DNA of 64,000 nucleotides from Hirudinaria manillensis (taxonomy: Eukaryota; Annelida; Clitellata; Hirudinida; Hirudinidae): NCBI GenBank assembly GCA_034509925.1, contig CM067526.1:6707001-6771000 (forward strand), written 5' to 3'. The position numbers were made by a program, and so were the translations under genes. The notes below the pieces were generated by a model. The model did no database searches, was not told the origin of the DNA, and worked only from the letters and a program-made list of their open reading frames with translations. This document shows, piece by piece, positions 34,988 to 47,883 of the stretch (the stretch's first letter is position 1; each line of letters starts with the position of its first letter).

Positions 34988-37973
34988 ATGATTACTATCG
35001 AGGAGATCATAATTAACAGTTTATATCACCGGTTAGTTTTGGTAAGAATAAGAAGGTCCAACTCTCAAGTTGCTCCAACTCAAACCAGTTCAACTAATGA
35101 GGAAAAGCAAGCATCTGGTCACAGTGCTGTGGACAGGGGACTTGGTTAGAGTTTTACTCTTTGTTAACCATGTGAATAAGTTTTAAAGAAATATTGATTT
35201 AAATATTTTTGAGCCATTTATGATGAAGAAATATAAAACTAAATTGTTCCAGGTTTTCTATACCTCGGACCAAACAGAAAGGAATCTCAAACTGAGTCTA
35301 GTCCAAGGAATGTTTTTGTAGACACAATAAGATTAGAAAGACCTGCATTGAGTTTAACTGAACCAACTCTGAGACTTAGAGAGGAGGAAGTCTTTTTGAC
35401 CAGCCAAATTGGCAGAATTATTGAAATTGGAGAGCTCCATCTAACTACGAGAAGAGTCAAGTCATCTGCCGAGGTACAAACGGATTTTGAGCCGATATGG
35501 TGTTTCAATAAAAGCGGGAGCCCGATTAAAAACTTTGGCTCGAGAGAGTCTCTCATTAATCTGGAAAGCTGCAATGAAATCTCACTTGTCAGACTGGAAA
35601 GCCTTGAACAACCAGAACAAAGATCACTTATTGTCATCAATTCAAAGTCAGAATTGAAAGAATCAACCGAAGAAGAATGCGATCAACTCACAGTTGAATG
35701 CACTCAAGAAAGCAAATCTGAGGCCTGTTCGAAGATTTATAACACAAGGCTCAACAAATCAAAAAGTTCAGATGAAATGGTTAAAAGCTTGAAAAGAAAT
35801 TCTGTAGCAAGTCTGCAACACAATGAACTCGACGACTTAAGAGAGGGACTAATGGGCTCATACAAAATTTTTAACCTCACAAATGATGGCAATGAGGTGA
35901 TGCTTTCTGAAGGAATGTCTAAAGGAAGCCTTCTGTCCAGTAACAAAAATGTCGAAGAGAGGCAAAACGGCACGAACACTCACGAACTCGGAGGCATCGG
36001 TGATGCACTCAAGCCGACTTCGTTCGTGAAATTTGTCATCAACAGGATCGACGCGGAGAGTTACGGATCAGACATTCCCGTGGACTTCATTCCGGCGAGC
36101 GTCGACTATGGAGAGATGAAATTCAAGGAAAGTCGTGACCAGACTTCTGAAAGTGACTCTCCTAAGATAAAACCCGTCGGAAATTTGTTTCGGGAGAGGA
36201 GGAGGTCGTCTCAAAAGAGAAGCAAATCTCTCAGGAGGTTGCACGGCGGGATAATAGATAGAGAGAAACTGCTCAAACACATCATGTCTTGCGGGGCTCA
36301 CGAAAGTCGGAGACATTCTGTCGGTTTCAAATCTCCGCAGGATGTAATAACCATCACGGATTTCAAGATTTCTCCTCTGCATCATTTTCAACAAGGCTTC
36401 AATTCTTCACAGTACGACTTGAGAAATCAAAACCTAGAAGAATTTTCACAGGAAGCAGGTACGGAATCATATTCGTTGAAGTTCGAAAGGAAGAGTCGAA
36501 GCGAACGTTCTTCTCCTCTCATGATGGCTTCCGGAAGATTCCTGGACGAAGACACTCTCGATTCCTACTCGAGCAACGAACCAAATCGAAAACATTCCGT
36601 CGTGAAGGGCATTCCGTGTGACACGTTGTGGAATGCCAGCTGTGACTTTCCAGTTTCAAATACCAGCAACTCCTTGCCAGACGACAGTTCCCTCTCCACT
36701 TTTGATTCGTCCACCATGAATTCTTCTTTTGATTTTGAAAAGTATCCCGATTGGATGAAGGATCTCCCGGAAAAACTCAAAACTCTTCCGCTTTCTCAAA
36801 TCTGCATTCCTGGTTAGACGGGAAATATTCCAATTATTTTGTTAGAACCTTTCTTAACTGACATTATATTAAAACAACAAAGGAAGCCACATAGCTCTTG
36901 CAATTGACAAAGATATGAAGACCAGTATGGACTTTTCGAGATGCAACTACGAGATGGCGGAGTTTCTTCGAAAACTGCCGAACTTACCCGTTTTCAACAA
37001 CTTCAGACACCAGATGAAGCACATCTGGAAGGCTTGGATGCCGAAACAGTGCTTGTCCGTCTATGATCAGCTTGTGGCTGGATCGAGGTTACTTATTTGA
37101 TGGATGTTTGGGTGATTATCAATAATTAATGAGTAATTTATTCATATAATAAATTTTATATTTAATATATAATGTTAATAAATTATTTATCGATATAATT
37201 AACCCTCATTAATTGTCCCAAGAATTAATACAATCTGCAGATATTTAGACATGAGGGTCACAAAACATACTAACGTGCTGTATGGAGAGCACGGCCTTTA
37301 TACGGGCCAATTGAAGCGCTACTTGAAAGAGGTCAGACTTTTTCTAGAGGAGCACAGACAGGAGGTAGTGATGATCCACCTTCAACTCTCAGACTTTGTC
37401 GAGTCTCCGGACAAGAAGCACCTCGTGACCTTGCTGTTCCAAGTGTTTGGCACGAAGTTGGCCTGCTGGGACAAAGAAATGCATGGTGAGAAGTTGAAAG
37501 TTAACTTCCCATCGATCGAGAGACTCCTGAAAGCGGGCAAACAGGCCATAGTGTTCATGCCTGCAGAGGACGTTCACGTCCACGCCAGGAACCACATTTT
37601 CGGGGGGTCCGTCTGGCCGGACAGCCTCGTCGGCGTCTCCGCTCCCAAAAAGCAGACGCTCGACGAATTGAAGACATTCCTCGAAGACTGCTACTCCACT
37701 TTTACACAAAATCGTGACCAAAGTTGCATCAGGGTCCTCCGGGCGGTGATATCTCCCGACATGAGCATGGTCTTCGGGAGATACGACAAAAGAAAGTCCA
37801 TGAAGGAATTGTCCTTCACGGACACCTCTCCGCTGCTTGTGGATTGGCTCTCTTCCGACGAAGGCAAATGGCATCTGAATGTCGTCGCCCTCGACTTCGT
37901 AGGGGCGCCGGGGATCGTCAAGTCGGTGTTGGAACTCAATGCCAAAGTTCAAAGATACGAGATTCATCAATAG
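34988..37973 (+). CDS. PI-PLC X-domain protein with long disordered N-terminus
   Basis: Four exons: 34988-35144, 35253-36812, 36883-37087, 37241-37973 (2655 nt, 884 residues). Residues 1 to about 550 are Ser/Glu/Lys-rich and look unstructured (KRSKSLRRLHGG; ESRRHSVGFKSP resembles basic kinase sites). From about 555 the PLCXD fold appears: LPLSQICIPGSH, with the first catalytic His; then RYLDMRV; YGEHGLYTGQ, giving a candidate second His; and ALDFVGAPGIVKSVLELN at the end. Known: PLCXD proteins are single-domain relatives of phosphoinositide-specific phospholipase C, and vertebrate members are only about 320 residues. The extension here is therefore unusual. Exon 35253 starts on a phase-1 codon that joins well to 35144. 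The first exon and its ATG are inferred. Both catalytic His are present, so activity is possible. Confidence 0.85.
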
Positions 37974-40900
37974 CTTAGCAATCACGATCGGAACGGATTC
38001 GAGAAATATTTAGCAATACGGTCGGCCTCTTCGGTTTAAAACGACGCATTTTAAACATATTTAAATTATGGCTTCCATCTGATTTGCTTGATGTGTGATA
38101 AGATAAATGCTTTATAATGCGACCATGTTCTCGTTTTATTAATTTATTCAACACAAGGAATGTCTTCAAAGGATGTCTGTGGCTTGTCTACTTGAAGTCA
38201 ACAACTTGATTGATGGTATTAATGTAATTAACAATTAACCATTCCGGTCTTCATTTTCTTTCTAAATGGGTGATTGTTTTTTGCAGCATCTCGAGTTATT
38301 TTCGGTCCAAAGTCTTTCTTGTTTCGATCTTCATGGGTAGCTTATATTATTATATAGTAATTATTATTATTATTATTATTATTATTATTGTTGTTGTTAT
38401 TATCATCAATAACAACTTTGTGGGTTCCTTGATCTACGTCATTTCTATGGAAACGTTTACAGGTGCGAAAGGATGATAAATTTTGTACGAGTCGTGTGAA
38501 ATCGCAACAGAATTTAGTCATGAAATCGTGATTTGAGTCGAGTTTGTTGTAATTTCAAAACAATTTAAAGCAATTTAAAACATCGATTTTTTGGGAATTA
38601 CTTTTTATTTTTATTTTGTTAACGATTTGAAGAGCTCAAAGTATTTGATTCGTTTGTGCAATTTCAATTTTTCTGATGTCATCAATTCATCATTGAAGGG
38701 AAATGAAGAAACATTTCATTTGACAACAAAAGATGGTCTTTCTTTTTTCATAAATGATTTGGCTTGGAAGTGCCTTTTTGTGGTGATTGTGGTGATCATT
38801 TAAACATTTGGTTGAAAATTATTGATTGCAATTGAGAATCATAATTGAGGTACCATCATCGTGGGTTTACAATTTGGATGAGATCATCATCGTCGTCGTC
38901 ATCGCGCTGTTGCAATAAGTCAAGGAGAGTTAAGTTCAGAAGTTGCTGCACTTGAAAGCTTATTGTGCTGATGTGTTGGAACACCTGTGCATTGTCCTTT
39001 GGACATGTTGTTGATGTAGGTTAGAAATGATGCTTCAATCATTGTAAATGCTGAAATCTTTTTATAATAAAGTTATTATTATTATTTATTTTGTATATAA
39101 CGTCATCGTTATTTCATCGTAATTTTGTTTTAAAAAAATGATGTCATTGTGACCCTTGTTTCTATAATAATTGACCTTGGAAATCGAAAAATCATCCTAG
39201 GAGTGTTCTTCTGCAAAACTTGCTATTGAATGTTGTTGTTGTTGTTGCAGTCATCCATCTGCAACTTGTGTTCCTTCGTCAGTTAACATCGACTTTTGCA
39301 GCCACTGCTTCATTCCACACCTTTGTTGTTGTTGTTGTTGTGTCCACTGAAAAGCAAATTTTAAAAAGATTTTAGCGACAAATGTTTTTCCAATGGCGAT
39401 TATCAACTGCTTAAAGTACCACAAGTACCACAAGTACTAGGTGCAATTTCGGAACCACAAGACGAACGACTTTAACCTTTAAACTGTCGAACTTTGCAAT
39501 TTAAAGGGATTTGAACACTTGCATGACTTTTGATGTTGTGAATAAAATCTTGCTGAGAACGTTTTAATCGAACAATATTTATTTATTTTATTTATTTATT
39601 ATTTTATTTCTTTTTATATTCATCTCATGAAAATATTTTATTAATAGTATTGTCCAAGACCGAAATTGGGTTAATGAAATTATTTGAGGTGGTACGCTGA
39701 GTACTTGAAAGATAAGCGATGTTTGGCTGGCAATGAAAGCCGCATTGAAGGGTCTGAATCATCATCATCGTCGTCGTCGTCATCATCATCCATTTCATGT
39801 GCTATGACCTGTTGAACCAAAAGAATGTAGTCCAAGTGATGTCTGCAGAAAGTGGTGATGATGATGATGACGTTAATAGTGGTGATTATAGTGGCGGCGA
39901 TGATGATGATGATGATGATGATGTAGACGGTGAGTTAAGTAATTGATGATGAAAGATCTGCAGTTATTTAATAACACAAACGGTTAAAGATCTGTCGGAA
40001 GATTGCCTCAAGACGACGGTGATGATGATAATGATGATGTTAAATGGCGGTGCCGGTGGTGGCGATGATGATGACGTTGATAATCCTTTCCAGGCACGTG
40101 GAGATGTGTGCTTCTGACTCACATAAACTCTTGCGCATTATTCACCTGCTCTTTCCAGTTCAAGTTGCTCGAAGGTCAACGGAGCATCCAGCTCCTTAAC
40201 AAACTCCTCAACAAACGCCACCTTCCTCGTCTCACTCCTCCTCATCATCATCCTCCTACTCGTTGGCTTCGTGAACGCTTATAAATGACTTTATGGCTTT
40301 TTTTTTCCCTCTGGTTTTGCAACTCCGTGTGGCGTTAAAGTGCGGAGGAACGTTTTTTTTTTTAGTTTATAAAGAGGATGCAATGTCCTTGACCTGTTAT
40401 TGCTTTTACAGTTTGTCAACAGCAGATCTTCGATCGGTTATTCGGTTTACTGTCGGAATGAAGTAAATAATTTTCAACATTTTCAAATTCTATTGCGAAT
40501 CTTAAAGTTTCTGTTTCCATTCGTGGAAAGTTAATCGGTCTTGGGGGAACGATGTTGAGCTGTTTATGACTTTCACTTCTCGCATTCCATACTTCACTTG
40601 AGATGCAAGGAACATTGTAATTAAATTTCAATTAACTTAATCAACTTTATTAATTTTCATGCATTTTCACTACTATAGCTACATATTCTTGTTAAAATTT
40701 AAAATGTATATTATGTATATTCGCTTTGTTAGCATGTTTAATGGATCGGCAAAAACAACAATTACTGTGGTTAGGTAATTAATAAATAAATAAATTAATT
40801 AATTAATTATCACCTTAAGACCACTGAACACATTTTTCCAGTTTAAGAATTAGTATATGAAAATTAAGAATCATCACAACTGAGAGTTCGAGGGGACATC

Positions 40901-42046
40901 GTTTCAGATTTTTTCCATGGGGGAGGAGTTACTGATGATAATGATGGTGATGATGTAAATGATAAGGCAATGATAATGCTGATGAAGCCAAGTGTATATT
41001 ATTTCGTAAAATATTTCGAACTTCCAAAAGAAGACTAGAAGGGAGAGTAGTTAAAAACACTAGATGATAATATTATGTCCCAATGGTATTATCAGTGTTA
41101 ATTAATAAGGTATTATTAATTAATTAATAATGTATTTAGATCAATATCGGATGAAGGGAAGCGATTTTTCTTTAACTTGAATAATTACATTTTTAATTAC
41201 TGTTTTCCATTTCCTCGCTCGCAAGATATTTATATTTTGATCGCGTTGAATCTCTGTCATAAATTTCGAATCTGAAACCGACGCGAACTATCACCAAAGG
41301 AAGAAACAATCATTCTTGTATCATTTAGTCAGTTCTATTAATACTCGCATCGTCATCATCGGCATAATCATAAGCGTCTTCACCATCACCACCACTCCTA
41401 ATCATCGTCATCTCAACATTTTCTAGATCCGCGTTACTCAGCTGATTTCGGAGAGATCGTGGTTGCTCTGAGAGCCTCGTGAGAAATGAATGGAAAGAGA
41501 AGAGAGGAAGGAAAGAAAAAAACGAATAAAGATGGAGAGATGCTGTTGAGAAGAGAATGAAGTTCTTATGCTGTGGCATCTTGGAGTTTAGTTTGAGTCC
41601 GTCGCATGCAGGCTACGAGTGAGAATGTAACTTTCCTAAGGTTTTTAGCATTGAATCTCGACTTTTTCTTAATTATTGAAGACGTCTTTGAAGTCGATTT
41701 GCTGCCCATTTCGCTCCCGAAGAGGGAATCTCTTTCAGACTTTATCACCTCCATTCCATTCTCCTTCTCAGACCTTGCCTGGATGTAAAGAATGCTGTTC
41801 TGATGCAGTGGAAAAGTTAAGCAACGCTTCTTACGGAGTAGCTGCTCAAAACAATCTTTAGGTCAGGAGAGACATTAGGATTTCTTGTTTTATCTAGGAA
41901 ATGTTGTGGAATTCATTAGAGAAGCAACACTTGATTATGTCGCTGTAATAGAATTACCAACAATAGGATTTCGTTTGTATTAAGCACGTGCTTAATTAGT
42001 AGAATTTTGTGAATATTCTCACCTTATCAGATCGTAACCAAAGGCC
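37974..42046. other. Intergenic, trinucleotide-repeat rich
   Basis: No gene supported over 4 kb. It has an ATT tract at about 38357-38390, TTG runs near 39233-39250 and 39323-39340, and ATC/GTC and GAT/GAC runs scattered through 39755-40080 (densest near 39896-39925). A TTAA/TTAAT stretch lies around 40782-40812. Candidate frames on both strands lack family features. Confidence 0.55.
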
Positions 42047-45000
42047 ATGTCTGATTCGAATGATCGGTTTGGTTCTGGTGACGATAATGTGGAAAGAGAA
42101 GAGAGAGGAATTTCTGGATTTAACAGAAGCACTAGAATCACCTCGGAAGATAATTTAAAAGATTTTGACGAAATTCCAGACTCGACAATTCCTGTTGAAT
42201 GTGAAGAGAAAAAGGCTCTTGTGGGGAAGAAAAACTCTCTTCCATTTTCATGTTCACCGCTTTCCTCCTCTTCCTCTTCTTCATCATCATCATCGTCGTC
42301 AGTGTCATCTGAGATATCCTCGACTAGTAAGGATTTGTCAGACGATGAAGGGCAGCGGTCTGCCAACGAGGCGGTCGTAGACAAAAGACCAAAATGCGCG
42401 GATGACGATGTAGAATCTTCTGCCGGTTGTATATCAAACTTTAAGGCGCTCCTTAGCCTCATCAATTTAGACAGGTTTGTTAATAACTCTCGAAATCTTC
42501 TTTCAGATAACACCAACAAAGCGACAACCTCCGCCAAAAGTCGTTCCCTCTCCATATCCTCCTCGTCATCTTCGTCGGCTTCTCTGGAATCGTCATCGTC
42601 ATCATCCAGATTTTCATCGTCTTCTTATAGGAAAGGATCTTCAATAAGCAACTCCCATTCTATTTCAACGTCGTCCGAAGATTTTCAAGTCTCTCCAACA
42701 GAGGTTCCTTCGATATCGAACGTGACTGGAGAAATTTTAGAAGATTCTGAAATCTTACAGGAAGTGACAGCCGAAAACAATAGCCTAGAATTGCCAGCTG
42801 AAAGTTCTGGAGCAGGCGTGAGAGAAGTAGATCATTTGGAAACAAATCATCTGCTGGAAGGCTCTTGTGAGACTGAAGAGACAGTTGCAGATGAAAATGA
42901 AGAAATTCGGCTGGATGAGTCCCAAACACAAGGGCAGAAAAGGTTAGACAATCAAGCCACAAATAGAATTGAATTGGAAAATCACAACGTTATTCCCGAA
43001 AAAGAACCAATCGACCAAAATTCCTGTCAACCTGAATGCGAGTCCTTTCCCATTGACAACAAGGAACAACTTTCGGACGGAAATTTAGAAGAGAAATCCG
43101 TCGAAGGCAATTTGGAGACCGCCAATAGCCAACCCGACGAAGAAGCAGACATGGCCACTCGTAACTATAGCAACGGATACAACCTCATTCGTGATCCGAA
43201 AGACTCCCTTGGAAGTCTCACTACAAAACATCTGCTCTTGGATTACCTGCACGGATCCGACATTTTTAACAAATCCCACCTCCTCGCTCCAAAATCTCTG
43301 AAAACCTACGTTCCCCCGATTTTATCGAGATACAACAACGACACTTCCAGCTACTCGGGCCCGGCCCTGGCGGATACTGTTGGCGCCTCAACGAAGTCAA
43401 TATTGTCTGACAACATCGTCGTCCCTTCGTTCCCCAAATACGTCAAGTATGCCGACAGGGTCGCCTTGAGAAATGCCTCTAAAAATGAGAAGATCAATTT
43501 TTCAAAGTCTCTTGATGAACAGTCGTTGTTGAAGGTTTGGAAATAATAACTCAACATGCTAGGGATTTGCTTCCACTTAAGATACTTAAATTAAATAATC
43601 AAAATAAATTAAATCGCACGAAAATATTTTGCAATTTTTTTTAACTCAAAAGAACGTGAAATCTTCCAGACGAACGGCGAACTGGCGCCAGCTAAAAGCG
43701 GATCTGGACCCAGCGAAGGTGGTTCAACAAAAGCTGGAGAAAAATTCGAGAATGAATCTCAAAAGCGACCTATCATTGAAGACGACGAAGAAGGGCATCT
43801 CGTCTACAAAGAAGGAAGCATCATAACCGAAAGATGTTCGCATCTCTTTGATCTTGTTGAATTTTTGAATCACCTTAAGAGCAACTTAGTGCCTGGGAGT
43901 CTCGTTGGGTTAAATTTCTCTTGGGATATTTTAATAATTATTTGTTTTATTATAAGACCAAATCTTGAGGACCGTCGGAGAGGGAACGTTTGGAAAAGTG
44001 GCGGAATGTCTCGACCTGAAGTTGGTAGTTTTGAACAACTTGTTTATACGCTGCACTCGTTAACAACTCTTTCAGTCCCCGTTAAATAATTTAAATATTC
44101 TTGGTTTCAGAGAACGCATCCGAGTGGCACTGAAGATTATCAAAAACGTCGACAGGTATAGGGAGTCAGCGAAGCTAGAAATTAACGTTCTCCAAAAAAT
44201 TAAAGAGAAAGATCCAAAGGGAGAGAAGTAATTCGTTTTTTAAATAAATAACTTAATATTTCTACAAAAATTAAAGTGGTTCTACCTATCGATACTGTGA
44301 ACAAAAATGTTCACCGAATTGGAAAATTGTTTGCTGGGGATGGAAATGACGTTTTTGGAAGAAACTCTGTGTTGAAAAAACACCAGCAACAAATATTGTT
44401 GAGTCTGAGAGACATCATAGTGTTCCAAAGAATACAGCTGCAAAACATCACCAGCGACTAATTAGCGTGTGTTTGAACAATTTTTACAGTTTGTGCGTCC
44501 TCATCTTAGACAGCTTTCAACATGGTGGACATGTCTGCATATCATTTCCCATGCTTGGACTCAGTGTTTACGATTTTTTGGTTAGTGAACGCTCTGGCTG
44601 AATGTCATCTAGTGCGGATAGTGCATCGCGTGCTGCATACTCGATGCCATTATAATATTGCGGTATTTTGTGCCATTTTTTAAAAAATCTCTGGCAAATA
44701 AATGAGCGTAAATCAAGAAAATTCTCAGTTAGACTTATTTTCCTTGTAAATTATTAAAAATTGATAAATCCAACTAACTCCATAAAGAAAAGAAATAAAT
44801 GGTTAATACAGTAATTAGAATGACCAATTCAAATCAATATGACTTTGTTTACAGAAGGACAATTCATACCAGCCCTATCCAATGGAGCAAGTGCAGCACA
44901 TATCATACCAGCTCTGTCAGGCTGTCAAGTGTAAGTGATTGGAAGCAATGATTAATTATATCTTTGAAATAATTTTATTTAATTATTTAAGTGAGCAAAG

Positions 45001-46363
45001 AATTGACTTGTTTTAATTGACTTACAAGAATTATCATAAGTAGGTTCAATCTATTATCTGCACTTAATAATGTCAATTCAATGAACTTCAACAGTTCTGC
45101 ATGAAATGAAACTCACTCATACGGATCTGAAGCCTGAGAATATTCTATTTCTCTGCTCTGATTATGAAATTGTTCCGAGTTCTCAAATCATAAAGAGGAA
45201 GAAGGTCTAGTTTAATAATAGAAAATTATATAATACTAGTAAAAAAAGTAAATAATACATTGATGTTGGTATTAAATGCTCATAAATTCAGAAACCAGAT
45301 TACAAGAAAGTGTTGAATACAGAAATAAGGTTGATAGACTTTGGTTCTGCCACATTTGATCATGAACACCACAGTTCGGTCATTTCAACCCGTCACTACA
45401 GAGCACCAGAGGTGCTGCTGGGTTGGTTCGGCTTCCTTCTTGAATTACTAGTTAATTAATGTCACTAATTTCATTAAATAAAACTTGGCATTACCAATAA
45501 TAACCTATAACCAAAAATATAAATAATCATAATATAAATGTGCCAATATTTATCATTCCAGATATAGGATGGTACCAGCCGTGTGACATCTGGAGCATTG
45601 GTTGCATCTTGTTTGAATTGTACACTGGCTTCACTCTTTTTCAGGTTTAAAATTCAAGTTATTAATTGACTCTTGAAATTAATAATAATAATAATAATTT
45701 AATGTCCTTTTTGGGTGCATGTGGTGTTTCCTTGTTGACAACAGACTCATGAAGACAAAGAACATTTAGCAATGATGGAGAGAATTCTCGGTTCTTTGCC
45801 TTACAGGATGACAAAGAAATCAAAGTATGATTAAATTGATAAGATTTACAAGCTATTTGTTGTTAATGATGACTTCTTTAGGACGGGCTATTTTTGGCAC
45901 GGAAGACTGGAATGGGATTACCACAGCCTTGCAGGAAAATATGTCAGAGAAACTTGCAGACCACTTTATGTTTGTACCACTTTATCTTATAAATAAATAC
46001 CAATAATAACCATAATTAACAGATTCATGTTTTTAAGCCTTAAACACTCATGATTAAATTAAGCTGTGTTCACCAGAACTTTGAAAGGGTCCAATGTGGG
46101 CATCAATAACATTACTAACATGTTATGCAACCTGCTGGTTACTTAATAATTAACAGCAAATCATTAAATTATAATATGAACTCTTGAAAAAATTCTATAA
46201 ACATTTCACATGGCAGAGGTACCTCATGGCTGATACCGACGGAGATCGCCATCTGTTTGACCTGGTCGAACGCATGTTGGAATACGAACCGGCCCAAAGG
46301 ATACCTCTGGCAGATGCACTCAATCACCCTTTCTTCTCCAAAGTCAGGAAGAGAAATATTTAG
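42047..46363 (+). CDS. CLK: LAMMER / CDC2-like kinase with long Ser-rich N-terminus
   Basis: Twelve exons: 42047-43534, 43670-43835, 43957-44020, 44111-44227, 44490-44580, 44855-44930, 45095-45204, 45292-45421, 45562-45644, 45745-45824, 45882-45969, 46217-46363 (2640 nt, 879 residues). The first 530 residues are Ser/Glu-rich with pure Ser runs. The kinase begins after [18 protein letters not shown] (ATP loop), VALKIIKN (Lys), HTDLKPEN (catalytic loop), [17 protein letters not shown], and [11 protein letters not shown], the motif that names the LAMMER family. The C-terminus is [12 protein letters not shown]. Known: CLKs are nuclear dual-specificity kinases that phosphorylate SR splicing factors. 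All catalytic residues are intact. Vertebrate CLKs have an N-terminus of about 150 residues rich in RS/RR pairs; here it is over three times longer and acidic/Ser rather than RS. Introns after 44020 and 45421 use GTTGGT donors. AATAAA is at 46636. Confidence 0.94.
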
Positions 46364-46788
46364 CAACAGAATGCTCTAAAAACACTTTTGTATCAAAACC
46401 AAAATCAAATCGTTCTTTTTTTTTGTATGGACTTCTTCAGCGTAAATGGATTTATTGGAAATGTTGAGTTTCGCAGTTAATGTTCTCTCTTGATCTCGGT
46501 TATATACGTTTATTTTGAAAATGTCACACAATCGCCTCGCCGACTTAAGTCGTAAGCGATGAAATTCACACGAGGCCTTCTTTACGTTTTTCAAACAAAA
46601 ATATTTTCTGCTATTGTAAACAAATATATTTTGTCAATAAAAGAAATTGATCAAATTTCGAAGGATTAGTAAAATGTGCACTTCACTGGGATTGGGACAG
46701 TAAAAGACAACGTTTGTAAATGAAAATGTCCCATGCAATTCGACAGGTGAACAAAAGATAAAAAGTCAAAAAATAGTTTCATATGAAA

Positions 46789-47883
46789 TCAGCAGGGTAC
46801 GATGGTTCTCGGGGTAGAACTCGGGGTCGACCACGTCTGCGATTCCTCCCAGGTGAAGTAAGGTCGGAATAGTTGATACTTTATTGCTTCCGTGACCTTT
46901 TCATTAATTTTGCTCGAGTTTTGGACGTAGTGGGTCTTGCTGACGGCATAGAGGAAGGGAGTTTTGAGGAGAGAATAGCGAATCGGCAGCAAAACTTTTT
47001 CGACGGTTTCGGGATTGCTTCGATCCGGGGCGTGTTGGATCCAAGCGACGACCGCTTTGAAAAGAGCGTATTCGTCATAGCAGAACCTGTCATCTGAAAG
47101 CATCTCCACGATAACATCTGCAGCCAGATTGTTCCAGTTATCATCATATTTTTCCCTAATGATCTGATTCCCCATTCTTGCCTCCAAATTGAAAAGAGCA
47201 GCTTGATATATTTGCTGGTCATGACAGAGCCTCAATAATTTCAACAGTGTGTTGACAGAAAAGGATTCACTAGGAATAATGGAAGGTTTATCATTACTGC
47301 TTGATGAAAATTCATTTGGTCCAAAAAATCCTGGATGAGAAGCCATCTCTAGTTGAAATTCCAGAGGATTTTGAAAGCTCCCATTGCTCATGTCATTTGA
47401 TTGACTGTGGCGATATGAATGTGATGGTGTACCATTCTGAACGACAAACACTTTTAAACCAGTTTCAATCACTTTGAAGCACTCGTTGTAAAGTGGTTTT
47501 ATATCATATTTATCTGACAAGAGGAACAATGGTACAACATTGGCATTGTTGAGCGATATGGTACCAGAATAGATGAAATAAAGAAAATTTTCAAAGTGCT
47601 TGATGCAATCAACATCCTCGTGCAGTTCTATTGCTGGTTGGGGATTCGTACTTTCGACCCAGTTGCCACTAAACATCGAAGCAAATACTTCGCTGGCAGC
47701 AGAAAGTATGTTCCGGTGGGCAAACAATGTTAGGTCGCCTACCAACAACTTCACGTCACTCATTTCTGGGCGGTTAAACATGGAAGCACATGCCGGCAAA
47801 GACGAAAAACAATACTTCAAGTCTCCAGTGTCCCTCAGCAAAGGCCTTAAAACCACGTGAGGATTGTTCTTCACGCTATCCAT
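46789..47883 (-). CDS. BTB/POZ-BACK domain protein
   Basis: Single exon, 364 residues, from ATG at 47883. The BTB fold lies at about 41-140 (MSDVKLLVGDLTLFAHRNIL; ASEVFASMFSGNW; YFIYSGTISL; LLSDKYDIKPL). After a Ser/Asn-rich linker a BACK domain follows (FSVNTLLKLLRLCHDQQIYQ... then DRFCYDEYALFKAVVAWIQ, LLPIRYSLLKTPFL). There are no Kelch repeats after BACK and no signal peptide. Known: BTB-BACK proteins commonly act as CUL3 ubiquitin-ligase adaptors. It is most like the BTBD17 group in layout, but that is a recollection, not a search. Convergent with the CLK gene, whose stop is 425 bp away. Confidence 0.87.
   Translation of the reverse strand: MDSVKNNPHVVLRPLLRDTGDLKYCFSSLPACASMFNRPEMSDVKLLVGDLTLFAHRNILSAASEVFASMFSGNWVESTNPQPAIELHEDVDCIKHFENFLYFIYSGTISLNNANVVPLFLLSDKYDIKPLYNECFKVIETGLKVFVVQNGTPSHSYRHSQSNDMSNGSFQNPLEFQLEMASHPGFFGPNEFSSSSNDKPSIIPSESFSVNTLLKLLRLCHDQQIYQAALFNLEARMGNQIIREKYDDNWNNLAADVIVEMLSDDRFCYDEYALFKAVVAWIQHAPDRSNPETVEKVLLPIRYSLLKTPFLYAVSKTHYVQNSSKINEKVTEAIKYQLFRPYFTWEESQTWSTPSSTPRTIVPC

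Noticed and set aside
37389..37985. 198-codon minus-strand frame opposite the PLC X domain.
   Set aside because: Shadow of a GC-richer coding exon; the plus strand has the conserved motifs.
44276..44461. Open frame inside a CLK intron.
   Set aside because: The kinase reading passes directly from 44227 to 44490 in correct phase and family order, so this stretch is intronic.
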